Positions 15,625-24,099 are shown, counted from the first letter of the stretch. The stretch is DNA of 64,000 nucleotides from CAKUIA01 sp044433115 (GCA_044433115.1 JAWXTY010000003.1:29779-93778); one strand, 5' to 3'. Translations and numbers: made by a program. The notes: generated by a model not told the origin, from the letters alone.

Positions 15625-15687
15625 AATAATAAAGATTTAGATATTGGGGCTTTGCCCCAATATCTAAAATCTTATCTTTTTATTATT
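15625..15687. terminator. Long palindrome between purN and mnmA, probable bidirectional terminator
   Basis: A near-perfect 63-base palindrome is centred on TTGGGGCTTTGCCCCAA and framed by AGATAT/ATATCT, then by AT-rich arms (AATAATAAAGAT / ATCTTTTTATTATT). It spans the whole gap between the converging stops. The central hairpin and its AGATAT frame are the same as those at both ends of element copy 1 and, with changes, copy 2. Confidence 0.6.
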
Positions 15688-16774
15688 AAATATAAAAAGC
15701 ACCGCCGAGGAGGGTATTATTTTGGTATAGGGCGATAGCCTGACCTGATGCGAGACCACGTTGAGTGGAGGTGAAGGTAATTTTGGCTGAGTTATTTTCT
15801 AGTGGGGTGAATGTTATGTTGATGAGGGGGTCTCTGTATCTGACTTTGGCTTGGAGTTGTGTAGGTGAGGATATTGTTTTATTTATCCAATTTATGTTAT
15901 TTACGTGGATTTCGTTTACGAAGAGTTGAGAGTTTATGTTATCGTTAAAGTCGACAAGTAGGGTATTAGAGTCGAAGTCTTTAGCTACAACTACGTAGAA
16001 TTTGTTATCGCAATTTGATGGGATATTTATGCCTTTGCGTTGACCGAGTGTGTAGTTGAATAAGCCTTTGTGTTTGCCGAGTATTTTGCCTGAGGCGTTA
16101 ACTATGTTGCCTTCTTTTTCTTCTATATAGTGTTTAAGGAAGTCTTGGATTTTAATTTTGCCTAAGAAGCATATGCCTTGGCTATCTTTTTTGTTAGCGT
16201 TAGCAAGCCTATTAATTCTGGCTATGTCTCTGACTTGATTTTTGAGGAGTTTACCTATGGGCATAAGTGCAGATTGGACTTGAGTTTGGGTCATCATAGC
16301 AAGAAAGTATGATTGGTCTTTGCTTGGGTCTGCTCCCATAGTTATGTCTTTACTAAGGTCGTCTAGGTCTGTTATGCTAGCGTAGTGTCCAGTGGCAACT
16401 TTAGTGAAGCCATTTTTCTTTGCGTAGTCTAGGAATTTGCCAAACTTCATTTTTCTATTACACATTAAGTCTGGGTTCGGCGTCTGCCCGTATTTGTAGC
16501 CTTGGACTAGGTATTCGACGATTTGTTGTTTATATTCTTCGATGAAGTCGACGACTTCGAAGTCTATTCCGAGTTGTTTTGATACTTCGGTAGCATATTT
16601 AATATCTTCGTGCCAAGGGCAGTCTCCGAAGACGTCTATACCTTCTTCGTTCATCCATGTTTTCATATAGGCTGCAGAAATATCGTAGCCTTGTTCTTTG
16701 AGCATAAGGGCAGATACGGCACTATCGACGCCACCTGACATAGCAACTAAAACTTTTTCTTTTGGACTTCCCAT
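15686..16774 (-). CDS. mnmA: tRNA-specific 2-thiouridylase MnmA
   Basis: This enzyme thiolates U34 of tRNA-Lys, -Glu and -Gln. At 362 aa it is normal. The PP-loop is VAMSGGVDSAVSA. The catalytic Cys lies in PNPDLMCNRKMKFG and the second Cys in DSQGICFLG. The final TSTQRGLASGQAIALYQ matches the C-terminal domain. The coding strand becomes C-rich toward the 3' end: plus-strand bases 15721-15780 hold 22 G and 9 C. It is divergent from eno. Confidence 0.97.
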   Translation of the reverse strand: MGSPKEKVLVAMSGGVDSAVSALMLKEQGYDISAAYMKTWMNEEGIDVFGDCPWHEDIKYATEVSKQLGIDFEVVDFIEEYKQQIVEYLVQGYKYGQTPNPDLMCNRKMKFGKFLDYAKKNGFTKVATGHYASITDLDDLSKDITMGADPSKDQSYFLAMMTQTQVQSALMPIGKLLKNQVRDIARINRLANANKKDSQGICFLGKIKIQDFLKHYIEEKEGNIVNASGKILGKHKGLFNYTLGQRKGINIPSNCDNKFYVVVAKDFDSNTLLVDFNDNINSQLFVNEIHVNNINWINKTISSPTQLQAKVRYRDPLINITFTPLENNSAKITFTSTQRGLASGQAIALYQNNTLLGGAFYI

Positions 16775-16927
16775 AATAAGTAAAAAGTATCTTAAAAAAA
16801 TCTCTCAAGGTAAAGAATAAAAAACTTTTCGGAAGAAATATGCCTTTTTGTAATTGACAAGAATTAAAGCATAGCCTAAACCTATAAGGATAAATTTTAA
16901 TAATTAACATTAAATTAGATTAAAAAT

Positions 16928-18238
16928 ATGCAAGGATTAAATTCTACAAAGATTAAGCAAATTATAGCTAGACAGGTTTTAGACTCGAGATCTGTACCAA
17001 CAGTACATTGTAAGGTTGTATTGGAAAATGGAGCAGTTGGTGCTGCATTCGTTCCAAGTGGTGCTTCTACAGGTGAATACGAAGCAATCGAGCTAAGAGA
17101 CAAAGTTGCTTTGGGCGGCGACCCTAAGACTATGCCTTATAAGGGTATGGGAGTAACTGCAGCAGTTGCTAATGTTAATGGAGCAATCGCTGATGCTTTA
17201 ATAGGTATGGACGCATTAGACCAATTGGGCGTTGACACTGCTATGATCGCTTTAGACGGAACAGACAACAAGTCTAAATTAGGTGCAAATGCTACTTTGG
17301 CTGTTTCTTTGGCAGTATCTAAGGCTGCTGCAGCTGGCGTAAACTTGCCTTTATATCGTTACTTAGGTGGCGTAAATGCTAAGCACTTGCCAGTTCCTAT
17401 GATGAATATCTTAAATGGTGGTGCTCACTCTGACGCTCCTATCGACTTCCAAGAATTTATGATTATGCCTAAGAACTTCACTCGTTTTAGCGATGCTTTG
17501 CGTTGTGGTGCTGAAGTATTTATGGAATTAAAGGGTATCTTAAAGGCTAATGGTCTTTCAACTGCTGTTGGCGACGAAGGTGGTTTTGCTCCTGACCTAA
17601 AGAGCCACAGACACGCTTTGGAAGTTATTGCTCAAGCTGTTGAAAAAGCTAACTACAAGCTAGGCGAAGACGTATTCATCGCTTTAGACGTTGCTTCTTC
17701 TGAATTTTTCGATGCAGAAACTAAAAAGTATGTATTCAAGAAATCTGATGGTGCTCAATACTCAGCTTCTGAAATGGTTGACTACTTAATCGACCTACAA
17801 AAAGATTTCCCTATTCTTTCTATCGAAGATGGTTGCGACCAAAACGACTGGGAAGGCTGGAAAGTTCTTGGCGACAAAATGGCTCACAACACTCAATTAG
17901 TTGGTGATGACTTGTTTGTAACAAACACTAAGTTCCTAAAGAAGGGTATTGAACAAGATATAGCAAATGCTATCTTGATTAAACCTAACCAAATCGGTTC
18001 TTTGAGCGAAACTTTAGGTGCTATCGAAATGGCTAAGCGTGCAGCTTACAAGTGCGTTGTTTCTCACCGCTCTGGCGAAACTGAAGACAGCACTATCGCT
18101 GATATCGCAGTTGCTACTAATGCAGGTCAAATTAAGACTGGTTCTTTGAGCAGAAGTGATAGATTGGCTAAGTACAACAGACTTCTCGAAATCGAAGCTG
18201 AGTTGGGCGATACTGCAAGATATAACGAAGTATTCTAA
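16928..18238 (+). CDS. eno: Enolase
   Basis: A glycolytic 2-phosphoglycerate dehydratase of 436 aa, normal length. Conserved parts include VPSGASTGEYEAIELRD, the Mg ligands around IALDVASSEF, LSIEDG and VGDDLF, the catalytic Lys in ILIKPNQIGSLSE and SHRSGETED. The gene stands alone, divergent from mnmA. Its 3' region carries a long hairpin and then a terminator. Its codons are the balanced set used by highly expressed genes in this window. Confidence 0.98.
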   Translation: MQGLNSTKIKQIIARQVLDSRSVPTVHCKVVLENGAVGAAFVPSGASTGEYEAIELRDKVALGGDPKTMPYKGMGVTAAVANVNGAIADALIGMDALDQLGVDTAMIALDGTDNKSKLGANATLAVSLAVSKAAAAGVNLPLYRYLGGVNAKHLPVPMMNILNGGAHSDAPIDFQEFMIMPKNFTRFSDALRCGAEVFMELKGILKANGLSTAVGDEGGFAPDLKSHRHALEVIAQAVEKANYKLGEDVFIALDVASSEFFDAETKKYVFKKSDGAQYSASEMVDYLIDLQKDFPILSIEDGCDQNDWEGWKVLGDKMAHNTQLVGDDLFVTNTKFLKKGIEQDIANAILIKPNQIGSLSETLGAIEMAKRAAYKCVVSHRSGETEDSTIADIAVATNAGQIKTGSLSRSDRLAKYNRLLEIEAELGDTARYNEVF

Positions 18239-18239
18239 T

Positions 18240-18390
18240 ATGAGGCGTGATATCACGCTTTATATTCCGTTTTGAAAATTTTTTGGACTCTCACGTATTA
18301 ATATAATATCAACCCCAAAAAATTTCCAAATACTCATCTAAGACGCAATCTCACGCCTCATCAAAAATTTTGTAAAGCAAATTTTTGGCA
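18240..18390. repeat. Long imperfect hairpin region downstream of eno
   Basis: TGAGGCGTGA (18241-18250) pairs with TCACGCCTCA (18351-18360). Inside it AATTTTTTGG pairs with CCAAAAAATT, so about 120 bases could fold into one arm. A second hairpin, CAAAAATTT/AAATTTTTG, follows at about 18362-18390. It may be a 3' UTR structure or a small RNA; no match to the other repeats was found. The rest of 18390-18550 holds the terminator and the next gene's leader. Confidence 0.45.
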
Positions 18391-18427
18391 GGTTGAGGCT
18401 TGAGATTGGTATTTTGTCAAACTTTGA

Positions 18428-18462
18428 GACTCTCCTTGTAAAAAAGGGGGAGTCTTTTTTTG
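18428..18462 (+). terminator. Intrinsic terminator downstream of eno
   Basis: GACTCTCC (18428-18435) pairs with GGGGAGTC (18447-18454), followed by seven T. Confidence 0.8.
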
Positions 18463-18550
18463 TAGGTATTTAGAGAAGTTCTATCTATCGCTTTTTAATG
18501 AATAGAAAATTTTACTTGCTCTTTTTTTTCTATTTTGGTCTAATCGCCTT

Positions 18551-19438
18551 ATGAATTTTATTAAAAGTTTTTACATACTTTCTCTATTAGCTCTAATCCC
18601 TTGTGCCTATGCTCAACGCAACGCTGAGGACATCTCTCAAAGTACACACGCAAATAGAGCCCAAATTAATGCCCTAAACCTAAAAAGCATTAACCCTGAA
18701 GTAGAACGCCTCTCTAAAGCAGCCCTCGCAGGTAACGTAGAAGCTCAATACCAACTTGGTCTCTATTACTCAAATCCAGATGGCAAATCCTACACTCCAA
18801 ACCTTTCTGAAGCCGTTCGTTGGTGGAATATCGCTAGCTCAAAAGGCGAGCCAAAATCCATCTCAGCCCTAGCTATGCTATACTTCAATGGCGAGTTCTT
18901 CCCTAAAAATATGCACAAAGCAGCCGAACTATGGCTAACTGCAGCAGAACTCGGCGACGCCGAAGCACAATATTACGTAGGTGTATGCTATGCAAATGGT
19001 ATGGGACTATCAAAAAGCACTTACAATGCCCTAACTTGGTGGGCTAGAGCCGCTGCCGCTGGTAACGAAAAAGCTCAAGTAAATGTAGGCTTATGCTACG
19101 CTAGAGGCGAAGGCGTTAAACAAGACGTAAAAAAAGCCGTAGAAATTTGGACTAAAGCCGCCGAAGAAGGCAACCCAGTCGCTCAAGCAAAACTCGCAGC
19201 TTGCTACTTCACTGGCGATGGCGTAGATGCTAACCGAAAAAAAGCCGTAGCCATCTGGACTGCCTCTGCCGAAAAAGGTAACGTAGAATCTATGCGACAC
19301 CTCGCCATCTGCTACAAAGAAGGCGTTGGAGGCCTCCCTAAAGATTTCGAAAAATATAGACAATGGATACGCCTCGCAGCTCGCGGCGGCGATAAAGAAG
19401 CCCTAGACCTAATTAAATCACACCCTGCTTTAAGATAA
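18551..19438 (+). CDS. Secreted Sel1-repeat protein
   Basis: 295 residues with a signal peptide (MNFIKSFYILSLLALIPCAYA). About six Sel1-type repeats of 36 residues follow, recognisable by AxAQYxLGxxY...A..WW..AA.xG (for example NVEAQYQLGLYYSNPDG, DAEAQYYVGVCYANGMG, NEKAQVNVGLCYARGEG). Sel1 repeats form alpha-alpha solenoids that bind proteins, often in envelope or signalling complexes. No enzymatic domain is present. It ends at the repeat element, with TAAGATAAGATAAATAAG overlapping the stop. Confidence 0.88.
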   Translation: MNFIKSFYILSLLALIPCAYAQRNAEDISQSTHANRAQINALNLKSINPEVERLSKAALAGNVEAQYQLGLYYSNPDGKSYTPNLSEAVRWWNIASSKGEPKSISALAMLYFNGEFFPKNMHKAAELWLTAAELGDAEAQYYVGVCYANGMGLSKSTYNALTWWARAAAAGNEKAQVNVGLCYARGEGVKQDVKKAVEIWTKAAEEGNPVAQAKLAACYFTGDGVDANRKKAVAIWTASAEKGNVESMRHLAICYKEGVGGLPKDFEKYRQWIRLAARGGDKEALDLIKSHPALR

Positions 19439-19658
19439 GATAAATAAGATAAAATAGGAAAGATTTAGGCAAGGGGCTTTGCCCCTTAAACCCCATTAAG
19501 GGCTTAGTTCTCGTCCTTAAAACCTGAAACAAAGCTAGCCTTGACCTTTTGTTGTGTTGCTCAGTGTTGCAACTGTAGGTCTTTGCTTCTTTGTTTATTT
19601 TTTTGTTGGCGTTTTTGTGTCGCTGTTGCAGTGTGGGCTTTGCTATGAAAAGCAAAGC

Positions 19659-19800
19659 AACAATTGCTCTTTTTAGCCTATTTTTGCTTGAATTTCCTTG
19701 TTTATATCCTTAGATAGCGATGCTATCTTCGTCAAACACAAGAAAATTACGCTAAAAATAATCTTAAAAATAGCTAATTGCCAATTTTTAGAAGCCACCT
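19659..19800. mobile_element. Truncated MITE nested in element copy 2
   Basis: From ACAATTGCTCTTTTTAGCC to CCAATTTTTAGAAGCCACCT it matches the MITE at 47516-47657, except that the left terminus is missing. It sits where copy 1 has the left arm of the hairpin at 9354-9403. The right arm (ATAAATTGCACTTAAGAAA) survives directly after it. Confidence 0.8.
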
Positions 19801-20006
19801 ATAAATTGCACTTAAGAAACAAACTGTGGCACATATTAAAAAATTTAACATATCTTGATTGAAGTTGCTCTAATTGGCTTTCAGCTAAAGTCGTCGCAAA
19901 TATTTTTGGGTTAAAGATTATGCACTAGAATTATTGTATTGAGATTGTTTTTATTTAATACAGCAAAAATTCTAAGCTAAAGTAATTGTAACAAGACACA
20001 AAAAAA

Positions 20007-20226
20007 CTTTGCACCCTCAAGTGCAAAGCCTAAAATTTAAAATAAATTGTGTATAATTCGAAAGAGATACTTCTCTTTCGATGTGAAGGGAACACGAAAG
20101 TTTTGCAAAGCAAAAGCTTTTGGGTAGGATAAATGCTTTAGCATTTACACGAAGTGCGAGAACAATGCAGGTTTTGCTAAAAGCAAAAGCAAATGAGCGA
20201 GTCCATTTTTATTATCTTTAATTTTT
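20007..20226. ncRNA. Candidate structured RNA core of the element, copy 2
   Basis: It carries the same chain of hairpins as 9587-9807. From GGGAACACGAAAG (20088) onward 140 bases are identical by eye to copy 1. Just before that, CGAAAGAG/CTCTTTCG is identical, and the joining bases differ (ATGTGAAGGG against AGATGGAGGG). Its identity is unknown. Confidence 0.45.
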
Positions 20227-20537
20227 TTAAAATTAATTTAAATCAACAAAAGGGCAGCTGGGCAAGCAACCGAGACCCTAAGGCAAATGCACTAATATAC
20301 AAACGCCAACAAAAACAATGGTATCAAGTGCCTCACTTGTTTGGGTTTCTTAAGGGCGAAACCAGCCCCGTGACGGCACGGGAACCATTGTTGTGTTTAT
20401 CTATGTTTCAACCTCCAGATTTTGCTATGCAAAATTCTTCCTTTTCGTGCATCTTCAAGAGGGTGTTAACAACTCGTTCACGCCTTAAGTGGGGTTCTAA
20501 GGGGTAAAACCCCTTAGCCTAAATCTTCCTTTAATCC

Positions 20538-20966
20538 TTACTTCTGATTAGGAAGAAATTCTAGGGATAGGCTTTGATTTGTGCTTTGTATTTTTCTGTA
20601 GTAGCAGCCGTATCTGACTTCGCCGTTAGCTTTTTTTGTGTGGCAAGAGCCTTTGTTTACGACATTTACTTTGTATACGATGGAATTTTGTTCGCAGTTA
20701 ACGAGTACGTCGACTAGTTCGAGGAAGTCGCCAGAGGTTTCGCCTTTAGTCCAAAGTTCATTACGAGAAGTTGACCAAAAAGTTGCTTTTTGTTTAGCGA
20801 AAGTTGTGTCGAGTGCTAGTTTATTTGCGTATCCGAGGATAAGGATTTCGCCAGTTTTTGCACATTGTGCGATGGCTGGGATTACATCTTCTTGGCATTG
20901 TGCTATTTTTTTTAGTTTAGTAAAGTCTATATTAAATATAGTAGATTCTTCAAGTTCTTTGCTCAT
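20538..20966 (-). CDS. hisI: Phosphoribosyl-AMP cyclohydrolase (HisI)
   Basis: Third step of histidine synthesis, opening the adenine ring of PR-AMP. The 142 residues contain the hallmark ATFWSTSRNELWTKGETSGD, and the Zn-ligand region GSCHTKKANGEVRYGCYYRK. The metal-binding Asp cluster usually written DCDxD reads NCEQN here; I have seen this VNCEQNS form described for a subgroup of HisI enzymes, so it is probably still active. No other his gene is adjacent, but hisN lies at 43335. It converges on element copy 2. Confidence 0.88.
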   Translation of the reverse strand: MSKELEESTIFNIDFTKLKKIAQCQEDVIPAIAQCAKTGEILILGYANKLALDTTFAKQKATFWSTSRNELWTKGETSGDFLELVDVLVNCEQNSIVYKVNVVNKGSCHTKKANGEVRYGCYYRKIQSTNQSLSLEFLPNQK

Positions 20967-21207
20967 TGAGTTTAAAATTGGTTAAATGTTGTTAGAAATA
21001 TCTAAAAGTGGAAATAAATTTAGGTATTTTTTAAAATAAGTAGCTAATATTGCATATAAATTGCTAAAAAGACAATAGAAAATTGAAAAAAGTAAAAAAA
21101 AATGCAAAAAAGTGAAAAAAAGAATTGACGAGATGGGATAATCAAGGCAAATTGGAAAGTTCATAATGAAAATATTGTATATGCGATGTTTAGTTATGAC
21201 AGATTCT
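20967..21207. other. AT-rich gap between hisI and tRNA-Thr
   Basis: 241 bases with no credible reading frame. A weak promoter-like pair, TTGGAA (21152) and TTGTAT (21175) with a 17-base spacer, lies about 30 bases before tRNA-Thr. It may drive the tRNA-tuf-tRNA transcript, but the match is poor. Confidence 0.3.
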
Positions 21208-21280
21208 GCCTCGGTAGCTCAGTTGGCAGAGCACGTCCTTGGTAAGGACGAGGTCGGCGGTTCAAATCCGCTCTGAGGCT
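21208..21280 (+). tRNA. tRNA-Thr (anticodon GGT)
   Basis: 73 bases. The acceptor is GCCTCGG/CTGAGGC with discriminator T. The anticodon arm CGTCC-TTGGTAA-GGACG gives GGT. The T arm is GGCGGTTCAAATCCGCT. It lies 51 bases ahead of tuf, the conserved tRNA-tuf arrangement, and CCA is not encoded. Confidence 0.96.
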
Positions 21281-21331
21281 GAGTAATTTTTTAAATCACA
21301 AAAACAATAACAATAAAGAGAAGAAAATAAT

Positions 21332-22519
21332 ATGTCTAAGGAATCATTCGTAAGGACTAAACCACACGTTAATGTTGGTACAATCGGCCACATTGACCAT
21401 GGTAAAACAACATTAACTACTGCTATCTTGAGTGTACAAGCTGGCAAGGGCTTGGCTCAAATTAAGTCTTATAAGGACATCGCTAAGGGCGGTACAGTTC
21501 GTGACGAAACTAAAACAGTTACAATCGCTGTTGCACACGTTGAGTACGAAACTGAAAATCGTCACTATGCACACGTTGACTGCCCAGGACACGCAGACTT
21601 CGTAAAGAATATGATTACTGGTGCAGCTCAAATGGATGGAGCTATTCTAGTAGTATCTGCTGCTGACGGCCCTATGCCTCAAACTCGTGAGCACATCTTG
21701 TTGGCAAAGCAAGTTGGTGTACCACAAATCGTTGTATTCTTGAACAAGTGCGACTTGTTGGACGACGAAGAGTTGTTAGACTTAGTTGAAATGGAAGTTA
21801 GAGAATTGTTATCTAAGTACAATTTTGACGGCGACAACATCAAGGTTATCCGTGGTTCAGCTACTCAAGCTTTAGAAGGTGCTGATTTCGGTGTTAACTC
21901 TATTGGTGAATTGATGGACGCAATTGACTCTGAAGTTGCAGAACCAGAAAGACCAGTTGACAAGCCATTTATGATGAGCATTGAAGACGTGTTCTCTATC
22001 ACAGGTCGTGGTACAGTTGCAACAGGTCGTATTGAACGTGGTATCGTTAAAGTTGGTGAAGAAGTTGAAATCGTTGGCTTAGGCGAAACTATGAAGACTA
22101 CAGTAACTGGTGTTGAAATGTTCCGTAAGTTGTTAGACCAAGGTCAAGCAGGTGATAACGTAGGTTTGTTACTTCGTGGTATCGAAAAGACACAAATCCA
22201 ACGTGGACACGTAATTGCAAAGCCTGGTTCAGTAAAGCCTCATAACAAGGCACAAGCTGAAATCGTTGTATTGACTAAAGAAGAAGGTGGCAGACACACT
22301 CCATTCTTTAACAACTACCGCCCACAATTCTTCTTCGGTACAGCAGACGTTACTGGCGTATGTCAATTACCTGAAGGTGTTGAAATGGTTATGCCTGGTG
22401 ATAACATCTCTATCACAATTGAATTGCAAAAAGAAATTGCAATGGAAAAGGGTCAACGTTTCGCAATTCGTGAAGGTGGTCGTACAATTGGTGCAGGTCG
22501 TATCAGCGAAATCCTATAA
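21332..22519 (+). CDS. tuf: Elongation factor Tu
   Basis: 395 residues. This GTPase delivers aminoacyl-tRNA to the ribosome. G1 is GHIDHGKTT, G3 is DCPGHADF and G4 is NKCD. The effector region GGTVRDETKTVTIAVAHVEY is slightly different from the common GITINTAHVEY form. The C-terminal IREGGRTIGAGRISEIL is standard. It is flanked by tRNA-Thr and tRNA-Trp at the head of the secE-nusG-rpl-rpo block. This is tuf's only position in the window; it is not linked to fusA. Confidence 0.98.
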   Translation: MSKESFVRTKPHVNVGTIGHIDHGKTTLTTAILSVQAGKGLAQIKSYKDIAKGGTVRDETKTVTIAVAHVEYETENRHYAHVDCPGHADFVKNMITGAAQMDGAILVVSAADGPMPQTREHILLAKQVGVPQIVVFLNKCDLLDDEELLDLVEMEVRELLSKYNFDGDNIKVIRGSATQALEGADFGVNSIGELMDAIDSEVAEPERPVDKPFMMSIEDVFSITGRGTVATGRIERGIVKVGEEVEIVGLGETMKTTVTGVEMFRKLLDQGQAGDNVGLLLRGIEKTQIQRGHVIAKPGSVKPHNKAQAEIVVLTKEEGGRHTPFFNNYRPQFFFGTADVTGVCQLPEGVEMVMPGDNISITIELQKEIAMEKGQRFAIREGGRTIGAGRISEIL

Positions 22520-22599
22520 TTAAAAGCGATTAAATAAATATTTCTACAGGCTTCTTTAGTGGGAGCGTGTAGAAAGTTGTTTAAAAGGATAAAAAATTT

Positions 22600-22672
22600 A
22601 GGGGTGTAGCGCAATTGGTAGAGTAGCGGTCTCCAAAACCGTCGGTTGGGGGTTCGAGTCCCTCCGCCCCTG
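22600..22672 (+). tRNA. tRNA-Trp (anticodon CCA)
   Basis: 73 bases. The acceptor is AGGGGTG/CGCCCCT with discriminator G. The anticodon loop TCCAAAA in the CGG/CCG stem gives CCA. The T arm is GGGGGTTCGAGTCCCTC. It sits between tuf and secE, as in many bacteria. Confidence 0.96.
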
Positions 22673-22698
22673 TTTTTTTAAAGAAAGAAATAAATAAT

Positions 22699-22908
22699 AT
22701 GGCAAATCCATTTTCAAAGATAAGACAATTTTATAAAGAGACTATCACAGAGCTAAAGAGAGTATCGTGGCCTACGTTCAAAGAAGTTAGGTTATATATG
22801 CTAATGGTTTTTGTTTCTTTGTCTTTAATGGGTGCATTTTTGTTTGTTGCAGATTTTTCTATAACAAACGTTATAGCATTGTTCACAGAGCTTGTAAAAT
22901 CTATATAA
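22699..22908 (+). CDS. secE: Protein translocase subunit SecE
   Basis: 69 residues, the short single-helix form of SecE. The amphipathic ETITELKRVSWPTFKEVR is the diagnostic motif. It is followed by one transmembrane helix (about 33-60), which clamps the SecY pore. The gene starts 26 bases after tRNA-Trp and precedes nusG by 26 bases. Confidence 0.95.
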   Translation: MANPFSKIRQFYKETITELKRVSWPTFKEVRLYMLMVFVSLSLMGAFLFVADFSITNVIALFTELVKSI

Positions 22909-22934
22909 TTTATAGATAATTTGTATAAAGAGAT

Positions 22935-23516
22935 ATGACATTAGATACGACAGATAATCGCAGGTGGTACACTTTGCAAGTACGCTCAAATATGGAGAAG
23001 AAGGTTCAAACTTCTTTGATAAATCAATTGGAACTCAATGATATGGCTGAATATATATCTAAAGAGGATATATTAGTTCCAGAAGAGCAAGTTGCAGTAT
23101 ATAAAGATGGCAAGAAATTAGCCCCAAAAGCACGTAAGTTATTCCCAGGTTATGTCTTTGTAAGAGTTAAGCTTTTTGATGACGATGACGCATTAATTCA
23201 AGCACCTTGGAATTTTCTAAGGTCTATTAATGGTGTAATCAATTTTATGGGTGGGTTAAGACCGACTCCATTGAGAAAAAAAGAAGTCCAAGATATATTT
23301 AATCAGCTTGAAAGTTCTAAGGAGCAAGTTAAGTCTGACATTAAGTATTCAGTTGGCGAGTCTGTAAGAATAGAAGAAGGTCCTTTTATGAGTTTAACTG
23401 GTATCATAGAAGAGATAGATGCAGACAATGGAAAATTAAAGGTGAGTGTGTCAATATTTGGCAGATTTACTCCAGTTGAATTGGACTACAAGCAAGTTCG
23501 CTATGTAGAAGAATAA
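22935..23516 (+). CDS. nusG: Transcription termination/antitermination factor NusG
   Basis: 193 residues. The NGN domain begins RRWYTLQVRSNMEKKVQTSL and contains LFPGYVFVRVKL. The C-terminal KOW domain contains GESVRIEEGPFMSLTGIIEEI. NusG binds RNA polymerase, Rho and S10. Length and position after secE are standard. Confidence 0.97.
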   Translation: MTLDTTDNRRWYTLQVRSNMEKKVQTSLINQLELNDMAEYISKEDILVPEEQVAVYKDGKKLAPKARKLFPGYVFVRVKLFDDDDALIQAPWNFLRSINGVINFMGGLRPTPLRKKEVQDIFNQLESSKEQVKSDIKYSVGESVRIEEGPFMSLTGIIEEIDADNGKLKVSVSIFGRFTPVELDYKQVRYVEE

Positions 23517-23575
23517 GAGAATTTATTACGTAAAGCCTCAGCAAAACAAGATAAAAAATTAAGAATTAAAATAAA

Positions 23576-23998
23576 ATGGCAAAAAAAGTTGTAAAAATAG
23601 TAAAGTTGCAGTTACCTGCAGGTGCTGCTAATCCAGCTCCTCCAGTAGGTCCAGCTTTGGGTGCAGCAGGTGTTAACATTATGGCGTTTTGTAAAGAGTT
23701 TAACGCTCGTACAAAAGACCAAGCGGGTTTAATCTTACCAGCAGTAATTTCTGTATATCAAGATAAATCTTTCTCATTTGTATTAAAGTCGCCTCCAGCG
23801 TCTGTATTAATCAAGAAGGCATTAGGTTTAGCATCAGGTAGTGCAAAGCCAAATACTGACAAGGTTGGACAAATAACAAGAGAGCAAGTTTTAGAAATCG
23901 CTAAAACAAAAGTTAAGGACTTAAACTCTAACGACGAAGAAGCAGCAATTAAGATTATTGCAGGTACAGCTCGTTCAATGGGTATAGACCTTGTTTAA
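23576..23998 (+). CDS. rplK: 50S ribosomal protein L11
   Basis: 140 residues, normal. The N-terminal LQLPAGAANPAPPVGPALG and the RNA-binding C-terminal KIIAGTARSMGIDL are diagnostic. L11 forms the GTPase-associated centre with L10 and L12. It is followed by a 100-base spacer before rplA. Confidence 0.98.
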   Translation: MAKKVVKIVKLQLPAGAANPAPPVGPALGAAGVNIMAFCKEFNARTKDQAGLILPAVISVYQDKSFSFVLKSPPASVLIKKALGLASGSAKPNTDKVGQITREQVLEIAKTKVKDLNSNDEEAAIKIIAGTARSMGIDLV

Positions 23999-24009
23999 TT
24001 AAAAAATTT

Positions 24010-24058
24010 AGTACTACCTATTGTCTAATTTTGGGCGATGGGTAGTTTTAGTATAAAA
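24010..24058 (+). promoter_or_regulatory. Hairpin between rplK and rplA
   Basis: ACTACC (about 24013) pairs with GGTAGT (about 24043), with extra pairs inside, followed by TTTTAGT. It is a weak terminator or an L1-type regulatory leader; no clear L1 site can be assigned. Confidence 0.35.
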
Positions 24059-24099
24059 AATAACCGCACTGCATAGCAGGAGACAAAAATAAAAAAGTC

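Larger units (their letters stand above)
19439..20537. mobile_element. Non-coding inverted-repeat element, copy 2 (about 1.1 kb)
   Basis: It fills the gap between the converging Sel1 and hisI genes. The terminal hairpins are AAGGGGCTTTGCCCCTT (19471-19487) and CTAAGGGG/CCCCTTAG (20497-20517), equivalent to the TTGGGGC hairpins of copy 1 but with compensatory changes. Segment 19587-19658 closely follows 9279-9352, and 20007-20226 follows 9587-9807. It differs from copy 1 by a nested MITE fragment (19659-19800) and an insertion of roughly 130 bases near the right end (about 20352-20480). A 104-codon open stretch at 20193-20507 crosses these structured parts and is not credible as a gene. Confidence 0.75.

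Noticed and set aside
20193..20507. 104-codon open frame in element copy 2
   Set aside because: It crosses the conserved hairpin core and the terminal repeat, has no counterpart in copy 1 and no recognisable protein motif.
9097..20537. Replication origin suggested by skew reversals
   Set aside because: The sign changes several times within 12 kb, and no DnaA-box cluster, dnaA or dnaN was seen. A local transcription- or element-linked effect is likelier.
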